Assembly: GCA_035575135.1 (NCBI GenBank)
Contig: DATLYE010000048.1
Location: forward strand, 88,936-152,935
Origin: JANWXD01 sp035575135
Lineage (GTDB): Bacteria > Acidobacteriota > Terriglobia > Bryobacterales > Bryobacteraceae
Direction: 5' to 3'
Length of the DNA stretch: 64,000 nt
In this document: in pieces, positions 50,369 to 57,940 of the stretch
How the letters are laid out: every line of letters starts with the position of its first letter
How positions within the stretch are numbered: the stretch's first letter is position 1
Position numbers and translations under genes: made by a program
Notes under the pieces: model-generated
Seen by the model: the letters and a program-made list of their open reading frames with translations, nothing else
What the model was told of the DNA's origin: nothing
Database searches by the model: none

Positions 50369-51172
50369 TCACAACATCGCGCGAAGCCGTTCGTACTCGG
50401 CACGCACCAGGCCTGCGCCGTACTTGCGCTCCAGCCGGCGCACGGTGAAATGGCCGCGCGCGACGCTCTGAAAGTGCTCCATGAACAACACGTTGATGGC
50501 GGCCCCGCCCAGGGCGCCCACCAGCGGAACCGCTGCCGCGGCGGCTTTCTCCGACACCACGATGCCGAATCGCGACGCTATGGCGGCAATCAGGCGCACC
50601 AGCACCGGCGCGCCTTCTTCGGCCAGCCCCCGGCGCGCAATGTAGCGCGCCGCCTCCGAAACGGCCCGGGCCAGCACCGTGCGTATGGCGTAGTAGCCGG
50701 ATTCGACCGCGTCGTCGCTGCCGGTACGCCCGCCGAGAGCGAAGACCTCCAGACAGGCCAGGCGCGCTTCGGGGGACCGAAAATCCTCGCCTTCGCGCCG
50801 CGCGATTTCCGCAATCGAGCGCAACATCACCGTCGTCGTCACGGGAAGCTCCACCGCCAGACCCGCCATGCCGAAAAACCCGCCCGCGCCGCCCGTGAGC
50901 CCTGCCAGGATCTTCAGAACCTTGTCGGGATCCGCCGCCACCGGCTGGTCAATGCGCTGCACGGCGATTTCCAGGCATTTCTCGAGCGTGCTCCGCACCA
51001 GGTTCTGGACCGATTCGGTCACGCCCCGGGGCATGGCCTTGAGCAGCTTCTCGGCGGGCATGCCCACACGGCTGGCCAGGCGCGCTGCGAAGCTTGGATT
51101 CTCCAGCAGCCGGACCGCCTCTGCCAGCGCCGCGCGGTCTTCGGGCGCCATCACCGCCGGAACCAGATCCAC
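50369..51172 (-). CDS. EcsC family protein
   Basis: Protein of 267 aa of the EcsC family (named after a gene beside an ABC transporter in Bacillus; biochemical role unknown). Family features: DPDKVLKILAGLTGGAGGFFGMAGLAVELPVTTTVMLRSIAEIARREGED, CLEVFALGGRTGSDDAVESGYYAIR and the C-terminal AAVPLVGALGGAAINVLFMEHFQSVARGHFTVRRLERKYG. Amphipathic Gly/Ala-rich helices suggest membrane association. GTG start, with TACGCT on the minus strand ending 7 nt upstream. Sits alone between the phosphoesterase and the mannose-1-phosphate guanylyltransferase genes, same strand. Confidence 0.85.
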   Translation of the reverse strand: MDLVPAVMAPEDRAALAEAVRLLENPSFAARLASRVGMPAEKLLKAMPRGVTESVQNLVRSTLEKCLEIAVQRIDQPVAADPDKVLKILAGLTGGAGGFFGMAGLAVELPVTTTVMLRSIAEIARREGEDFRSPEARLACLEVFALGGRTGSDDAVESGYYAIRTVLARAVSEAARYIARRGLAEEGAPVLVRLIAAIASRFGIVVSEKAAAAAVPLVGALGGAAINVLFMEHFQSVARGHFTVRRLERKYGAGLVRAEYERLRAML

Positions 51173-51179
51173 GGTTCTT

Positions 51180-51185
51180 AGCGTA
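51180..51185 (-). promoter_or_regulatory. -10-like TACGCT, 7 nt before the ecsC-family GTG
   Basis: Weak match (TAnnnT) but with the same spacing to the start codon as other leaderless candidates in the window. No Shine-Dalgarno site. Confidence 0.35.
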
Positions 51186-51242
51186 GCGAAACTCCCGGTC
51201 CCGCTTCGGCCCCCTCGACGGCAACCTCCGGCTCGCTCCCGC

Positions 51243-51284
51243 CCCGGCGGCGTTCTTCCCGCAGGGTGGGGCAGCGCCGCCGGG
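51243..51284 (-). terminator. Stem-loop after the manC-type gene
   Basis: 10-bp perfect stem CCCGGCGGCG / CGCCGCCGGG (51243-51252 with 51275-51284) enclosing a 22-nt loop that can fold again. It starts 5 nt past the stop codon at 51290 on the minus strand. No T-run, so possibly a Rho-linked or RNA-stabilising element. Confidence 0.4.
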
Positions 51285-51289
51285 TTGCC

Positions 51290-52369
51290 CTACAGAAGTT
51301 CCTCGCGCTTGCGCGCCTCGAGGACTTTCACGACCTCGCCGACCTTCTGCGCCTGCCGGCGGTCGGCAACCAGCAAGGCGTCGGGCGTGTCCACAACCAC
51401 CAGATCCCGCACTCCCACCAGCGCGACGAGCTTTCCTTCCGCGTCCACATAATTGCCGCTGCTGGACAGAAACAACGCCTCCGAGCGGGCTGCGTTCCCG
51501 TCGCGGTCGTGGCGCAGTAACTCATACACCGCGTTCCAACTCCCCACGTCGTTCCAACCTATGTCGTCGGCCGCCAGCCCGACGACGTTCGCCGCTTTCT
51601 CCATCACGGCGTAGTCCACGGAAATGTTCTCGCAGCGCGGATACAGTCGCTCCAGCGCCTCGCGGAACCTCCGGCTGCCGAAGGGCGGCAGGCCGTCCAG
51701 AAGCGCCGCGGTCCGAGGCAGGTGAAGACGCAGCGCCTCCAGAAACACGCTCGCGCGCCAGAAGAACATGCCTGCGTTCCAGAAAAAACGCCCGGCCTCG
51801 ACAAACTGCCGGGCCGTCTCCAGATCCGGCTTCTCGCGAAATTGCAACACCGGCACGGGCTTCAGATCTCCCGCCCGCACGCCTTCGGGAAACTCGATGT
51901 AGCCGTAGCCGGTCTCCGGCCACCGGGGCGGGATGCCCAGCACCACCAGCTTGCCCTGTTCCGCGGCCCGGAAGGCCGGCCGCAGCAGGCGGCGGTAACG
52001 CGCGGGTTTGGCGATGACGTGGTCGGAGGGGAAGACGCCCATCACGGCTTCCGGATCGAGAGACTCCAGCACGTGCGCCGCCAGCCCGATGCAGGGGCAC
52101 GTGTTGCGCTGCGCCGGTTCGGCCAGAATCTGCTTGCTCGGCACCTCCGGCAACTGCCGGACGATCTCCGCCCGCAGGTACTCGTTGGTCAGAACCCAGA
52201 TCCGCTCCGGCGGGATCAGCGGCCGCAGCCGGTCCACGGTCTGCTGGATCAGTGACCGCTCGCCGAACAGCCGCAAGACCTGTTTGGCCGTGCGCTTCCG
52301 CGACCGGGGCCAGAAGCGCGTTCCTCTCCCCCCGGCCATGATCAGGCCGTAATAGTGGGCTGCGGGCAT
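51290..52369 (-). CDS. manC: Mannose-1-phosphate guanylyltransferase
   Basis: Nucleotidyltransferase of 359 aa that makes GDP-mannose from mannose 1-phosphate and GTP. The signature is IMAGGRGTRFWPRSRKRTAKQVL; further motifs are EPAQRNTCPCIGLAAHV, VFPSDHVI, GYGYIEFP and FWNAGMFFWRASVFLEAL, then YAVMEKA and DIGWNDVGSWNAVYEL. It lacks the isomerase domain of bifunctional enzymes. Product would feed glycan synthesis, possibly through the glycosyltransferase and exporter at 10-12.6 kb. It starts 3 nt after the lepB stop, so it belongs to the lepB operon. Confidence 0.93.
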   Translation of the reverse strand: MPAAHYYGLIMAGGRGTRFWPRSRKRTAKQVLRLFGERSLIQQTVDRLRPLIPPERIWVLTNEYLRAEIVRQLPEVPSKQILAEPAQRNTCPCIGLAAHVLESLDPEAVMGVFPSDHVIAKPARYRRLLRPAFRAAEQGKLVVLGIPPRWPETGYGYIEFPEGVRAGDLKPVPVLQFREKPDLETARQFVEAGRFFWNAGMFFWRASVFLEALRLHLPRTAALLDGLPPFGSRRFREALERLYPRCENISVDYAVMEKAANVVGLAADDIGWNDVGSWNAVYELLRHDRDGNAARSEALFLSSSGNYVDAEGKLVALVGVRDLVVVDTPDALLVADRRQAQKVGEVVKVLEARKREELL

Positions 52370-52372
52370 GCG

Positions 52373-53161
52373 TTATTCCGGGAACGAGTAGCCGCGGATC
52401 AGCTTGAACGTCCGGCGCCAGCGCGTCTTGGTGAAAAAGTTCTGCACCAGATCCAGAGCGTGGTCCAGGCTGATGGAGGTGGTCGCCAGCCGCTCCGTCG
52501 GCGCGTCGTAGGACCAGTAAATGATCAGCGGTTTGCCGATGATGTTCTCCCGCGGCACGAACCCCCAGTAGCGGCTGTCGAAAGAAGAGTCCCGGTTGTC
52601 GCCCATCACGAAGTAATGCCCCGGAGGCACGACCACCTCCCCGTTGACCACGTGCCGTTCCAGCATCTCTTGTGCCCCTTCCGTGATCCGTGTGTTCGGC
52701 GTCCCCGGGAAATTGTCGCGGTAGGAATCAATGTAGTCCGTTTTGAAGTAGGTGTATGGTTCGTATAATTTCTGCCCGTTACGATACACCTGCTTGTTGA
52801 CGATGCGGATCCGGTCGCCCGGAATGCCGATCACCCGCTTGACGTAGGTCTGGGTTACGTCCACCGGATAGCGGAAAACCACAATATCGCCGCGCTTAAT
52901 CGGCTTGTACGGCAACAGGTACCGGCTGATCGGTCCGGCAGGCGCGTAGGCCAGCTTGTCCACCAGCAGGTGGTCGCCGATGAGCAGCGTGTCCTCCATG
53001 GACCCCGTCGGGATGACAAAGGCTTGCACCAGCGCCGTCGTGCCGAACAGCAGCAGAATGATCGTCACGGTCCACTCTGCAATCGTGCCGCGCGGCCCGG
53101 CCGCGGAGGCGTGCGCAGGGACGGCGCCGGCCGTCGCGAGATCTTTCTGATTCACTGCCAT
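52373..53161 (-). CDS. lepB: Signal peptidase I
   Basis: Membrane serine protease of about 262 aa that removes Sec and Tat signal peptides. An N-terminal helix (AEWTVTIILLLFGTTALVQAFV) anchors it. Catalytic Ser is in IPTGSMEDTLLIGD and Lys in YVKRVIGIPGD; GHYFVMGDNRDSSFDSRYWGFVPRENIIGKP is box E. The start at 53161 (MAVNQKDL) is preferred because a TAGAAT -10-like hexamer (53181-53186) covers the in-frame ATG at 53182. Follows rnhB and a small membrane gene; manC is 3 nt downstream. Confidence 0.95.
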   Translation of the reverse strand: MAVNQKDLATAGAVPAHASAAGPRGTIAEWTVTIILLLFGTTALVQAFVIPTGSMEDTLLIGDHLLVDKLAYAPAGPISRYLLPYKPIKRGDIVVFRYPVDVTQTYVKRVIGIPGDRIRIVNKQVYRNGQKLYEPYTYFKTDYIDSYRDNFPGTPNTRITEGAQEMLERHVVNGEVVVPPGHYFVMGDNRDSSFDSRYWGFVPRENIIGKPLIIYWSYDAPTERLATTSISLDHALDLVQNFFTKTRWRRTFKLIRGYSFPE

Positions 53162-53218
53162 GGGTTCACCGATGCCTTTCATTCTAACGCGCCCCGCCCT
53201 TCCCTCCGTGGCTCTCTT

Positions 53219-53521
53219 TCACCCGACTCGCGCGGAGCGGCGGAGCCAAAACAACTCCGCCAGAGCCACGTACAGGTTGGCCGCGCCAAGGCCGCTCACC
53301 GCGCCGCGGAAATAGGAATTCATCCACAGCGCCGTCCACCCCGGGGCCAGGTTGGCGAAATAGTTCTGCTCCCAGGAATCCGTCCAAGGCAGGACCAGCA
53401 GGGCCAGGCCTGCCAGTAGCGCCACAGTGGCCCCGAGCAGCCGGACCAGCAGCTGCGATGCCACGCGCGGCGCGCCCGCCGGTTCCGACGCGGCGGTGTG
53501 TGGGGGTCGTACCGGTGTCAC
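53219..53521 (-). CDS. Small membrane protein coupled to rnhB
   Basis: Not recognised. 100 aa with two hydrophobic helices, about residues 27-47 (LLGATVALLAGLALLVLPW) and 72-92 (GAVSGLGAANLYVALAELFWL), joined by a loop DSWEQNYFANLAPGW. Start is the GTG that overlaps the rnhB TGA by 4 nt (GTGA). The frame is open well upstream inside rnhB, but that part is a shadow with Gly/Arg-rich composition. Lies between rnhB and lepB, so a link to membrane or export functions is possible. Confidence 0.62.
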   Translation of the reverse strand: MTPVRPPHTAASEPAGAPRVASQLLVRLLGATVALLAGLALLVLPWTDSWEQNYFANLAPGWTALWMNSYFRGAVSGLGAANLYVALAELFWLRRSARVG

Positions 53522-54177
53522 CCGGACGCCGCCTCCCGGCTCAGCATCAGTTCCAGTTGAGGTGGCGGCAGACTGGCCCGCACCGGGAGGAAACTGCGGC
53601 GATGCTCTGGCGTAGGCCCGTAGGTCGCAAGGGCGCGCTTGTGTTCCGGCGTTCCGTAACCTTTGTTCCGGCCCAGACCGTACTCGGGGTAGATCGCGTC
53701 CCACTCCCGCAGGCAACGGTCGCGGTGCACCTTGGCCAGGATGGAAGCAGCCGCAATGGAACGGCAGCGGGCGTCTCCCCGGATCAGCGCCCGCTGCGGA
53801 ACCGCCACGTCCACCCGCATCGCGTCCACCAGCAGAAACTCCGGCGCGGGACACAACTGCTCGATGGCCCGCTTCATTGCCAGCCGGGAGGCCTCGTAGA
53901 TGTTGATTCGGTCAATCTCGGCGGCCTCCGCTGACGCCACGGCCCACGCCACGGCCGTTCGCCGGATCGCCTCCGCCAGCCGCTCCCGGGTCTCGGGGTC
54001 CAGTTCCTTGCTGTCCCGCAGGCCTCCGAGCGCACATTCGGCCGGCAGGATCACTGCCGCGGCAAACACCGGCCCGAACAGGGCTCCCCGCCCGGCTTCG
54101 TCCACGCCCGCGATGAGGCGGAACCCCGCGCGTCGGGCTTCCCGTTCGAACCGGCCGTGGCAGCGCAACCGTCCCAT
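53518..54177 (-). CDS. rnhB: Ribonuclease HII
   Basis: RNase HII of 219 aa, which removes ribonucleotides from DNA and RNA-DNA hybrids. Motifs: LIAGVDEAGRGALFGPVFAAAVIL with the DEAGRG catalytic Asp-Glu pair, LRDSKELDPETRERL, VDAMRVDVAVPQRALIRGDARCRSIAAASILAKVHRDR with catalytic Asp residues, and YGLGRNKGYGTPEHKRAL. Length is standard. It follows rplS by 10 nt, the common rplS-rnhB order. Confidence 0.96.
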   Translation of the reverse strand: MGRLRCHGRFEREARRAGFRLIAGVDEAGRGALFGPVFAAAVILPAECALGGLRDSKELDPETRERLAEAIRRTAVAWAVASAEAAEIDRINIYEASRLAMKRAIEQLCPAPEFLLVDAMRVDVAVPQRALIRGDARCRSIAAASILAKVHRDRCLREWDAIYPEYGLGRNKGYGTPEHKRALATYGPTPEHRRSFLPVRASLPPPQLELMLSREAASG

Positions 54178-54187
54178 CGCGTGCGCG

Positions 54188-54535
54188 CTACTCCCGCTCC
54201 CGCAGCCGGGCCGCCTTTCCTTTCAGTTCCCTCAAATAGTACAGCTTGGCGCGCCGCACCTTCCCGGTCCGCACCACTTCGATCCGTTCAATCACGGGCG
54301 CGTGCAGCGGGAAGATCCGTTCCACTCCGTGTCCGAAGCTGATCTTGCGAACCGTGATCGTCTCGCCCATCCCTGTGTTCTTGCGGGCGATCACGGTGCC
54401 TTCGAAGGCCTGGAGCCGCTCTTTGTCGCCTTCTTTGATCTTGACGTGCACGCGCACCGTATCACCCGGACGGAACTCCGGGATGTCGGTGCGCTTGTGC
54501 TTGTTAATAAACTTCGTCAGCAATGCGTTCGTCAT
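54188..54535 (-). CDS. rplS: 50S ribosomal protein L19
   Basis: Ribosomal protein of 115 aa at the interface of the 30S and 50S subunits. FRPGDTVRVHVKIKEGDKERLQAFEGTVIARKNTGMGETITVRKISFGHGVERIFPLHAPVIERIEVVRTGKVRRAKLYYLREL covers the full conserved domain. It lies 10 nt downstream of trmD in the typical rpsP-rimM-trmD-rplS order. Confidence 0.98.
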   Translation of the reverse strand: MTNALLTKFINKHKRTDIPEFRPGDTVRVHVKIKEGDKERLQAFEGTVIARKNTGMGETITVRKISFGHGVERIFPLHAPVIERIEVVRTGKVRRAKLYYLRELKGKAARLRERE

Positions 54536-54545
54536 GCCAGTCGCC

Positions 54546-55304
54546 TCAATCTTCCTTACTTATTCTCTCAACCGGGGCGGGCGCCGCCAACTGTGCCTGG
54601 TCCTGAACCAGCCCGCGCAGCAGTTCCGGCCGGAGCCGCGCCGTCTTCTCCAGCGCCGCCTGCCGGCGCCACCGGCGGATCTCTTCGTGATTGCCGCTCA
54701 AGAGCACTTCGGGAACCCTCCAGCCCCGGAACTCGGCAGGCCGCGTGTACTGGGGATAATCCAGAATCCCCAGCTCCTCCCCCGGCGCCGTGAACGATTC
54801 GCCCAGGGCCGACTCCTGCTTGCCGAGCACTCCCGGGATCAGCCGCGCCACCACGTCAATCACCACGCAGGCCGCCAGCTCTCCTCCGCTCAGCACATAG
54901 TCGCCGATCGAAAGCTCGTCGTCGGCCAGGTGCTCCGCAACCCGTTCGTCCACCCCTTCGTAGCGCCCGCAGATGAGCAGCAGCTCCCGCTCCTGGGCCA
55001 GCCGCCGGGCCACCGCCTGGTTGAAAAGCCTTCCCTGCGCGCTTAGCAGGATCACCCGCTGGCCCGGCTGCCGTTGGGGCCAGATCGCCTCGACCGCCCG
55101 GAAGATCGGCTCCGGCTTGAACACCATCCCCACGCCGCCCCCAAACGGCCGGTCGTCCACCGTCCGGTGCTTGTCCGTCGTCCAGTCGCGCAGATTGTGA
55201 ACCAAGATCCGGATCACCCCCGACTCTGCTGCTCGCGCCACGACGCCGTGTTCGAACGGACCCCGGAAAAACTCGGGAAAGATGGTCAGCACATGGAACG
55301 TCAT
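54546..55304 (-). CDS. trmD: tRNA (guanine37-N1)-methyltransferase
   Basis: SPOUT-class enzyme of 252 aa that methylates G37 of tRNAs and prevents frameshifting. MTFHVLTIFPEFFRGPFEHGVVARA, DDRPFGGGVGMVFKPEP, LSAQGRLFNQAVARRLA, LICGRYEGVDERVAEH and LSIGDYVLSGGELAACVVIDVVARLIPGVLG form the trefoil knot and active site; LDYPQYTRPAEFRGWRVPEVLLSGNHEEIRRWRR is the tRNA-binding end. The ATG overlaps the rimM stop by 4 nt (ATGA). Confidence 0.97.
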   Translation of the reverse strand: MTFHVLTIFPEFFRGPFEHGVVARAAESGVIRILVHNLRDWTTDKHRTVDDRPFGGGVGMVFKPEPIFRAVEAIWPQRQPGQRVILLSAQGRLFNQAVARRLAQERELLLICGRYEGVDERVAEHLADDELSIGDYVLSGGELAACVVIDVVARLIPGVLGKQESALGESFTAPGEELGILDYPQYTRPAEFRGWRVPEVLLSGNHEEIRRWRRQAALEKTARLRPELLRGLVQDQAQLAAPAPVERISKED

Positions 55305-55813
55305 CGTTCCAGGTCCTTGAGGCCCTCCGGCAGCTCCACCAGAATACGGCGCCCTTCGACGTCAATCTCCACGCAGATGCTTCGTGCAAACGGAATCAGA
55401 ATCTCCGGCCCGCCCGGGCTTGCGGAGACCCGCAACAGCGGCGGGCCTCCGTATTCCTCCCAGCCGGCCACCCGGCCCAGAAGGGTTCCCGTCGGGCGCT
55501 CGATCACTTCGCAGCCGATCAGATCCGACTGGTAATACTCGCCCGGCGGCGGCTCCGGCCGTTCGCGCAACGGAACTCGTACCTCAGCGCCCCGCAGCGT
55601 CTCGGCCTGCTCGATGGTGTCCACCCCTTCGAACTTGATCACCACCCGCCCGCGGTGCTCGCGGACGGCTTCGATGACGCAGGGGCGCGCCGTCTGGCCC
55701 TCCGGCGGAAACAGGAAAACCTCCCGGAGTTGCCGCAGGCGCTCGCTCCGGCTCGTCAGAGTTGTGGCGATCAGCTCGCCTCGATGCCCCCACGGGCGAA
55801 CCAGGATGGCCAC
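55301..55813 (-). CDS. rimM: 16S rRNA processing protein RimM
   Basis: Assembly factor for the 30S head, 170 aa. The start of the RimM domain is AILVRPWGHRGELIATTLTSRSERL, followed by REHRGRVVIKFEGVDTIEQAETLRGAEVRVP and the PRC-barrel section YYQSDLIGCEVIERPTGTLLGRVAGWEEYGGPPLLRV. GTG at 55813 is the first usable start; the coding-like pattern WVTV just before it suggests a slightly longer N-terminus, but no ATG, GTG or TTG exists there. Between khpA and trmD. Confidence 0.93.
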   Translation of the reverse strand: MAILVRPWGHRGELIATTLTSRSERLRQLREVFLFPPEGQTARPCVIEAVREHRGRVVIKFEGVDTIEQAETLRGAEVRVPLRERPEPPPGEYYQSDLIGCEVIERPTGTLLGRVAGWEEYGGPPLLRVSASPGGPEILIPFARSICVEIDVEGRRILVELPEGLKDLER

Positions 55814-55856
55814 CGTAACCCACGGCCCGCCGGGGCGATCCTCGGAAGCCAGTTGC

Positions 55857-56096
55857 TTACTCCAGAATCTCCAGCGTGAACCGCCGGTTCAGCTTCATAC
55901 CGGCGGCGCCTAAGATGGTGCGGATTGACCGGGCGGTCCGTCCTTGCTTGCCAATCACTTTGCCCAAATCACTCGGGGCAACCTTCAGCTCAAGGACGGT
56001 CACCTGTTCTCCTTGCACTTCCCGCACGGAGACCTGCTCCGGGATGTCTACGAGCGCTTTCGCGATCTCTTCCACCAACTCCTTCATCCCAGCCAT
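55857..56096 (-). CDS. khpA: KH-domain RNA-binding protein KhpA
   Basis: Single KH-domain protein of 79 aa. The KH signature is LGKVIGKQGRTARSIRTILGAAG, preceded by ELKVAPSD. KhpA works with KhpB in RNA binding and cell-size control in Firmicutes; the rpsP-khpA-rimM-trmD order is widely kept. AGGAGGCGCAGGG sits before the ATG, and TATGAT on the minus strand (56121-56126) could be an internal promoter with weak -35. Confidence 0.95.
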   Translation of the reverse strand: MAGMKELVEEIAKALVDIPEQVSVREVQGEQVTVLELKVAPSDLGKVIGKQGRTARSIRTILGAAGMKLNRRFTLEILE

Positions 56097-56184
56097 CCCT
56101 GCGCCTCCTGTTCTGCTTCGATCATACCACCCGTCTCCGGGCGGACGACCACCCCGCCGGCGGCCGGATACCCGCGCCGCGCCC

Positions 56185-56442
56185 TCAGGCGGCAGGCTCT
56201 GCGGCCGGGGCCGGATGGCTCTTCATCAGCCGCGCCACCGTGTCCGAAGGCTTGGCCCCGACGCTCATCCAGTAAGCGATGCGCTCCTGATTCAGGCGCA
56301 CCACCGGCGGATCCTTCCGCGGGTCGTAAAAGCCCACCACTTCCACGGCGCGCCCGTCCCGCGCCCGTTCCTTCTCGATCACCACTACACGGTAAGTCGG
56401 TTTCTTTTTGGCGCCGAACCGCGCCAGCCGGATCATCAGCAT
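56185..56442 (-). CDS. rpsP: 30S ribosomal protein S16
   Basis: Ribosomal protein of 85 aa. MLMIRLARFGAKKKPTYRVVVIEKERARDGRAVEVVGFYDPRKD, then VRLNQERIAYWMSVGAKPSDTVARLM. The two extra residues MLM before IRLARFG are minor. Lies 43 nt after ffh, same strand. The gap of 88 nt to khpA carries the possible internal promoter noted there. Confidence 0.98.
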   Translation of the reverse strand: MLMIRLARFGAKKKPTYRVVVIEKERARDGRAVEVVGFYDPRKDPPVVRLNQERIAYWMSVGAKPSDTVARLMKSHPAPAAEPAA

Positions 56443-56485
56443 GGCTTCACTTCCATTTCCCTCGAACTGCCGGACGATACCTGCC

Positions 56486-57826
56486 TCAGCGCCCGGGAAG
56501 ACTGAATTTGCTCAACCGGCGCGCCAGCGAACCGCCCGTCAGACTTTTCATCATCTTGCGCATCTGCGCATACTGCTTCAGTAACTGGTTGACTTCCTGC
56601 ACCGTGGTCCCGCTCCCCCGCGCGATCCGCCGCCGGCGGGACCCGTTAATAATCATGTGGTTGGCGCGCTCCTTGGGCGTCATCGAGTCAATGATCGCCA
56701 CCACGCGCGTGATCTCCTTCTCGTCAATCTGCACATCCTTGAGACCTTTGAACGGGCCGATCCCCGGCATCATCTTCAAAAGCGAATCGAGCGGCCCCAG
56801 TTTCTTGAGCTGCTTGAGCTGGTCCCGGAAATCCTCCAGCGTAAACTCATTGTCGAGCAGCTTCCGCTCGATCTCCTCGGCCTTCTTTTGGTCCACCGCC
56901 TGCTCGACCTTCTCGATAAAGGAGAGCACGTCTCCCATGCCCAGAATGCGCGAGGCCGCCCGCTCGGGATGGAACGGCTCGAGCGCATCGAACTTCTCCC
57001 CCACGCCGATGAACTTCAGCGGCTGGCCGGTCACGTAGCGAATCGAAAGCGCCGCGCCGCCCCGCGCGTCGCCGTCCATCTTGGTCAGGATCACCCCGGT
57101 GATCCCCAGCCGCCTGTGAAACTCCTCGGCCGATTTGACGGCATCCTGCCCCGTCATGGCGTCGGCCACGAAAAGGATCTCCACCGGGGAGAGAGCCTGC
57201 TTGAGCCGCTCGAGCTCCTCCATCAGCTCGTCGTCAATGTGCAGCCGGCCGGCGGTGTCCACCAGTACTACGTCGCGGCCGGTTTGCACCGCCTCCCGCC
57301 GGGCCTGACGGGCCAGTTCCACCGGATCCTGCGTTTGAGGATCGCCTTCCCAGACCGGCAACCGGATCTCGCGCGCGATCACACTCAGTTGCTGGCGCGC
57401 CGCAGGCCGGTAGACGTCCACCGAAACCATCAACGGACTATGGCCGGTTTTCGACAGCCAGCGCGCCAGCTTCCCTGTGGTCGTCGTCTTGCCGGAGCCT
57501 TGCAGACCCACCAGCAGCATCACCGTCGGGGGTTCGCTGGCAAACCGCAGCCGGCTCTGGTGGCTCCCGAGCAGCCGGATCAGCTCCTCATGGACGATCT
57601 TGACCACTTGCTGGGAGGGCGACAGAGCGGTCAGCACCTCCTCGCCCATGGCCTTCTGCCGGATGCCCTCCACAAACTGCTTGACCACCCGGAAGTGGAC
57701 GTCGGCCTCGAGCAGCGCCACGCGGATCTCCCGGAGCGCCGCTTCCATGTTTTCCGCCGTCAGCTTGCCTTCGCCGCGCAGGTTCTTGAAGACGCGCTGC
57801 AGCTTTTCCGTCAGGTTATCGAACAT
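56486..57826 (-). CDS. ffh: Signal recognition particle protein Ffh
   Basis: GTPase of 446 aa that delivers nascent membrane proteins to the Sec translocon. N domain MFDNLTEKLQRVFKNLRGEGKL; G domain with P-loop LLVGLQGSGKTTTTGKLA, DTAGRLH, and TKMDGDARGGAALSIRYVTGQPLKFIGVGEK; M domain EFTLEDFRDQLKQLKKLGPLDSLLKMMPG and INGSRRRRIARGSGTTVQEVNQLLKQY, which binds SRP RNA. The C-terminal Met/Gly tail is short. First gene of the translation operon, with a TATAAT box 49 nt upstream of the ATG. Confidence 0.98.
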   Translation of the reverse strand: MFDNLTEKLQRVFKNLRGEGKLTAENMEAALREIRVALLEADVHFRVVKQFVEGIRQKAMGEEVLTALSPSQQVVKIVHEELIRLLGSHQSRLRFASEPPTVMLLVGLQGSGKTTTTGKLARWLSKTGHSPLMVSVDVYRPAARQQLSVIAREIRLPVWEGDPQTQDPVELARQARREAVQTGRDVVLVDTAGRLHIDDELMEELERLKQALSPVEILFVADAMTGQDAVKSAEEFHRRLGITGVILTKMDGDARGGAALSIRYVTGQPLKFIGVGEKFDALEPFHPERAASRILGMGDVLSFIEKVEQAVDQKKAEEIERKLLDNEFTLEDFRDQLKQLKKLGPLDSLLKMMPGIGPFKGLKDVQIDEKEITRVVAIIDSMTPKERANHMIINGSRRRRIARGSGTTVQEVNQLLKQYAQMRKMMKSLTGGSLARRLSKFSLPGR

Positions 57827-57874
57827 GATTCACACGCCGGGACGCGATCCCGAAGGAAGGAAGGTCCTCCTGCC

Positions 57875-57880
57875 ATTATA
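57875..57880 (-). promoter_or_regulatory. -10 box TATAAT upstream of ffh
   Basis: Perfect minus-strand TATAAT, leading to a leader of about 42 nt before the ffh ATG. No good -35. A GGCAGGAGGACC run follows directly after it. The region 57895-57915 contains the palindrome CTCGCAC-C-GTGCGAG at the end of tsaD. Confidence 0.5.
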
Positions 57881-57940
57881 GGCCAGCCCGCCCGCAGCTC
57901 GCACCGTGCGAGAATCTCCCCCTCCACAGCCGTGGCCGCT

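Noticed and set aside
51173..51289. Small RNA or riboswitch between the ecsC-family and manC-type genes
   Set aside because: The only structure is a stem-loop right after the manC stop, better explained as a 3' end element; no riboswitch core was recognised.
53522..53854. N-terminal extension of the small membrane protein into rnhB
   Set aside because: Gly/Arg/Ala-rich shadow of rnhB; the GTGA overlap gives a better start and a sensible two-helix protein.
57895..57915. Terminator for tsaD at the palindrome CTCGCAC-C-GTGCGAG
   Set aside because: Stem is at most 6 bp once a loop is allowed, and no T-run follows; too weak to call.
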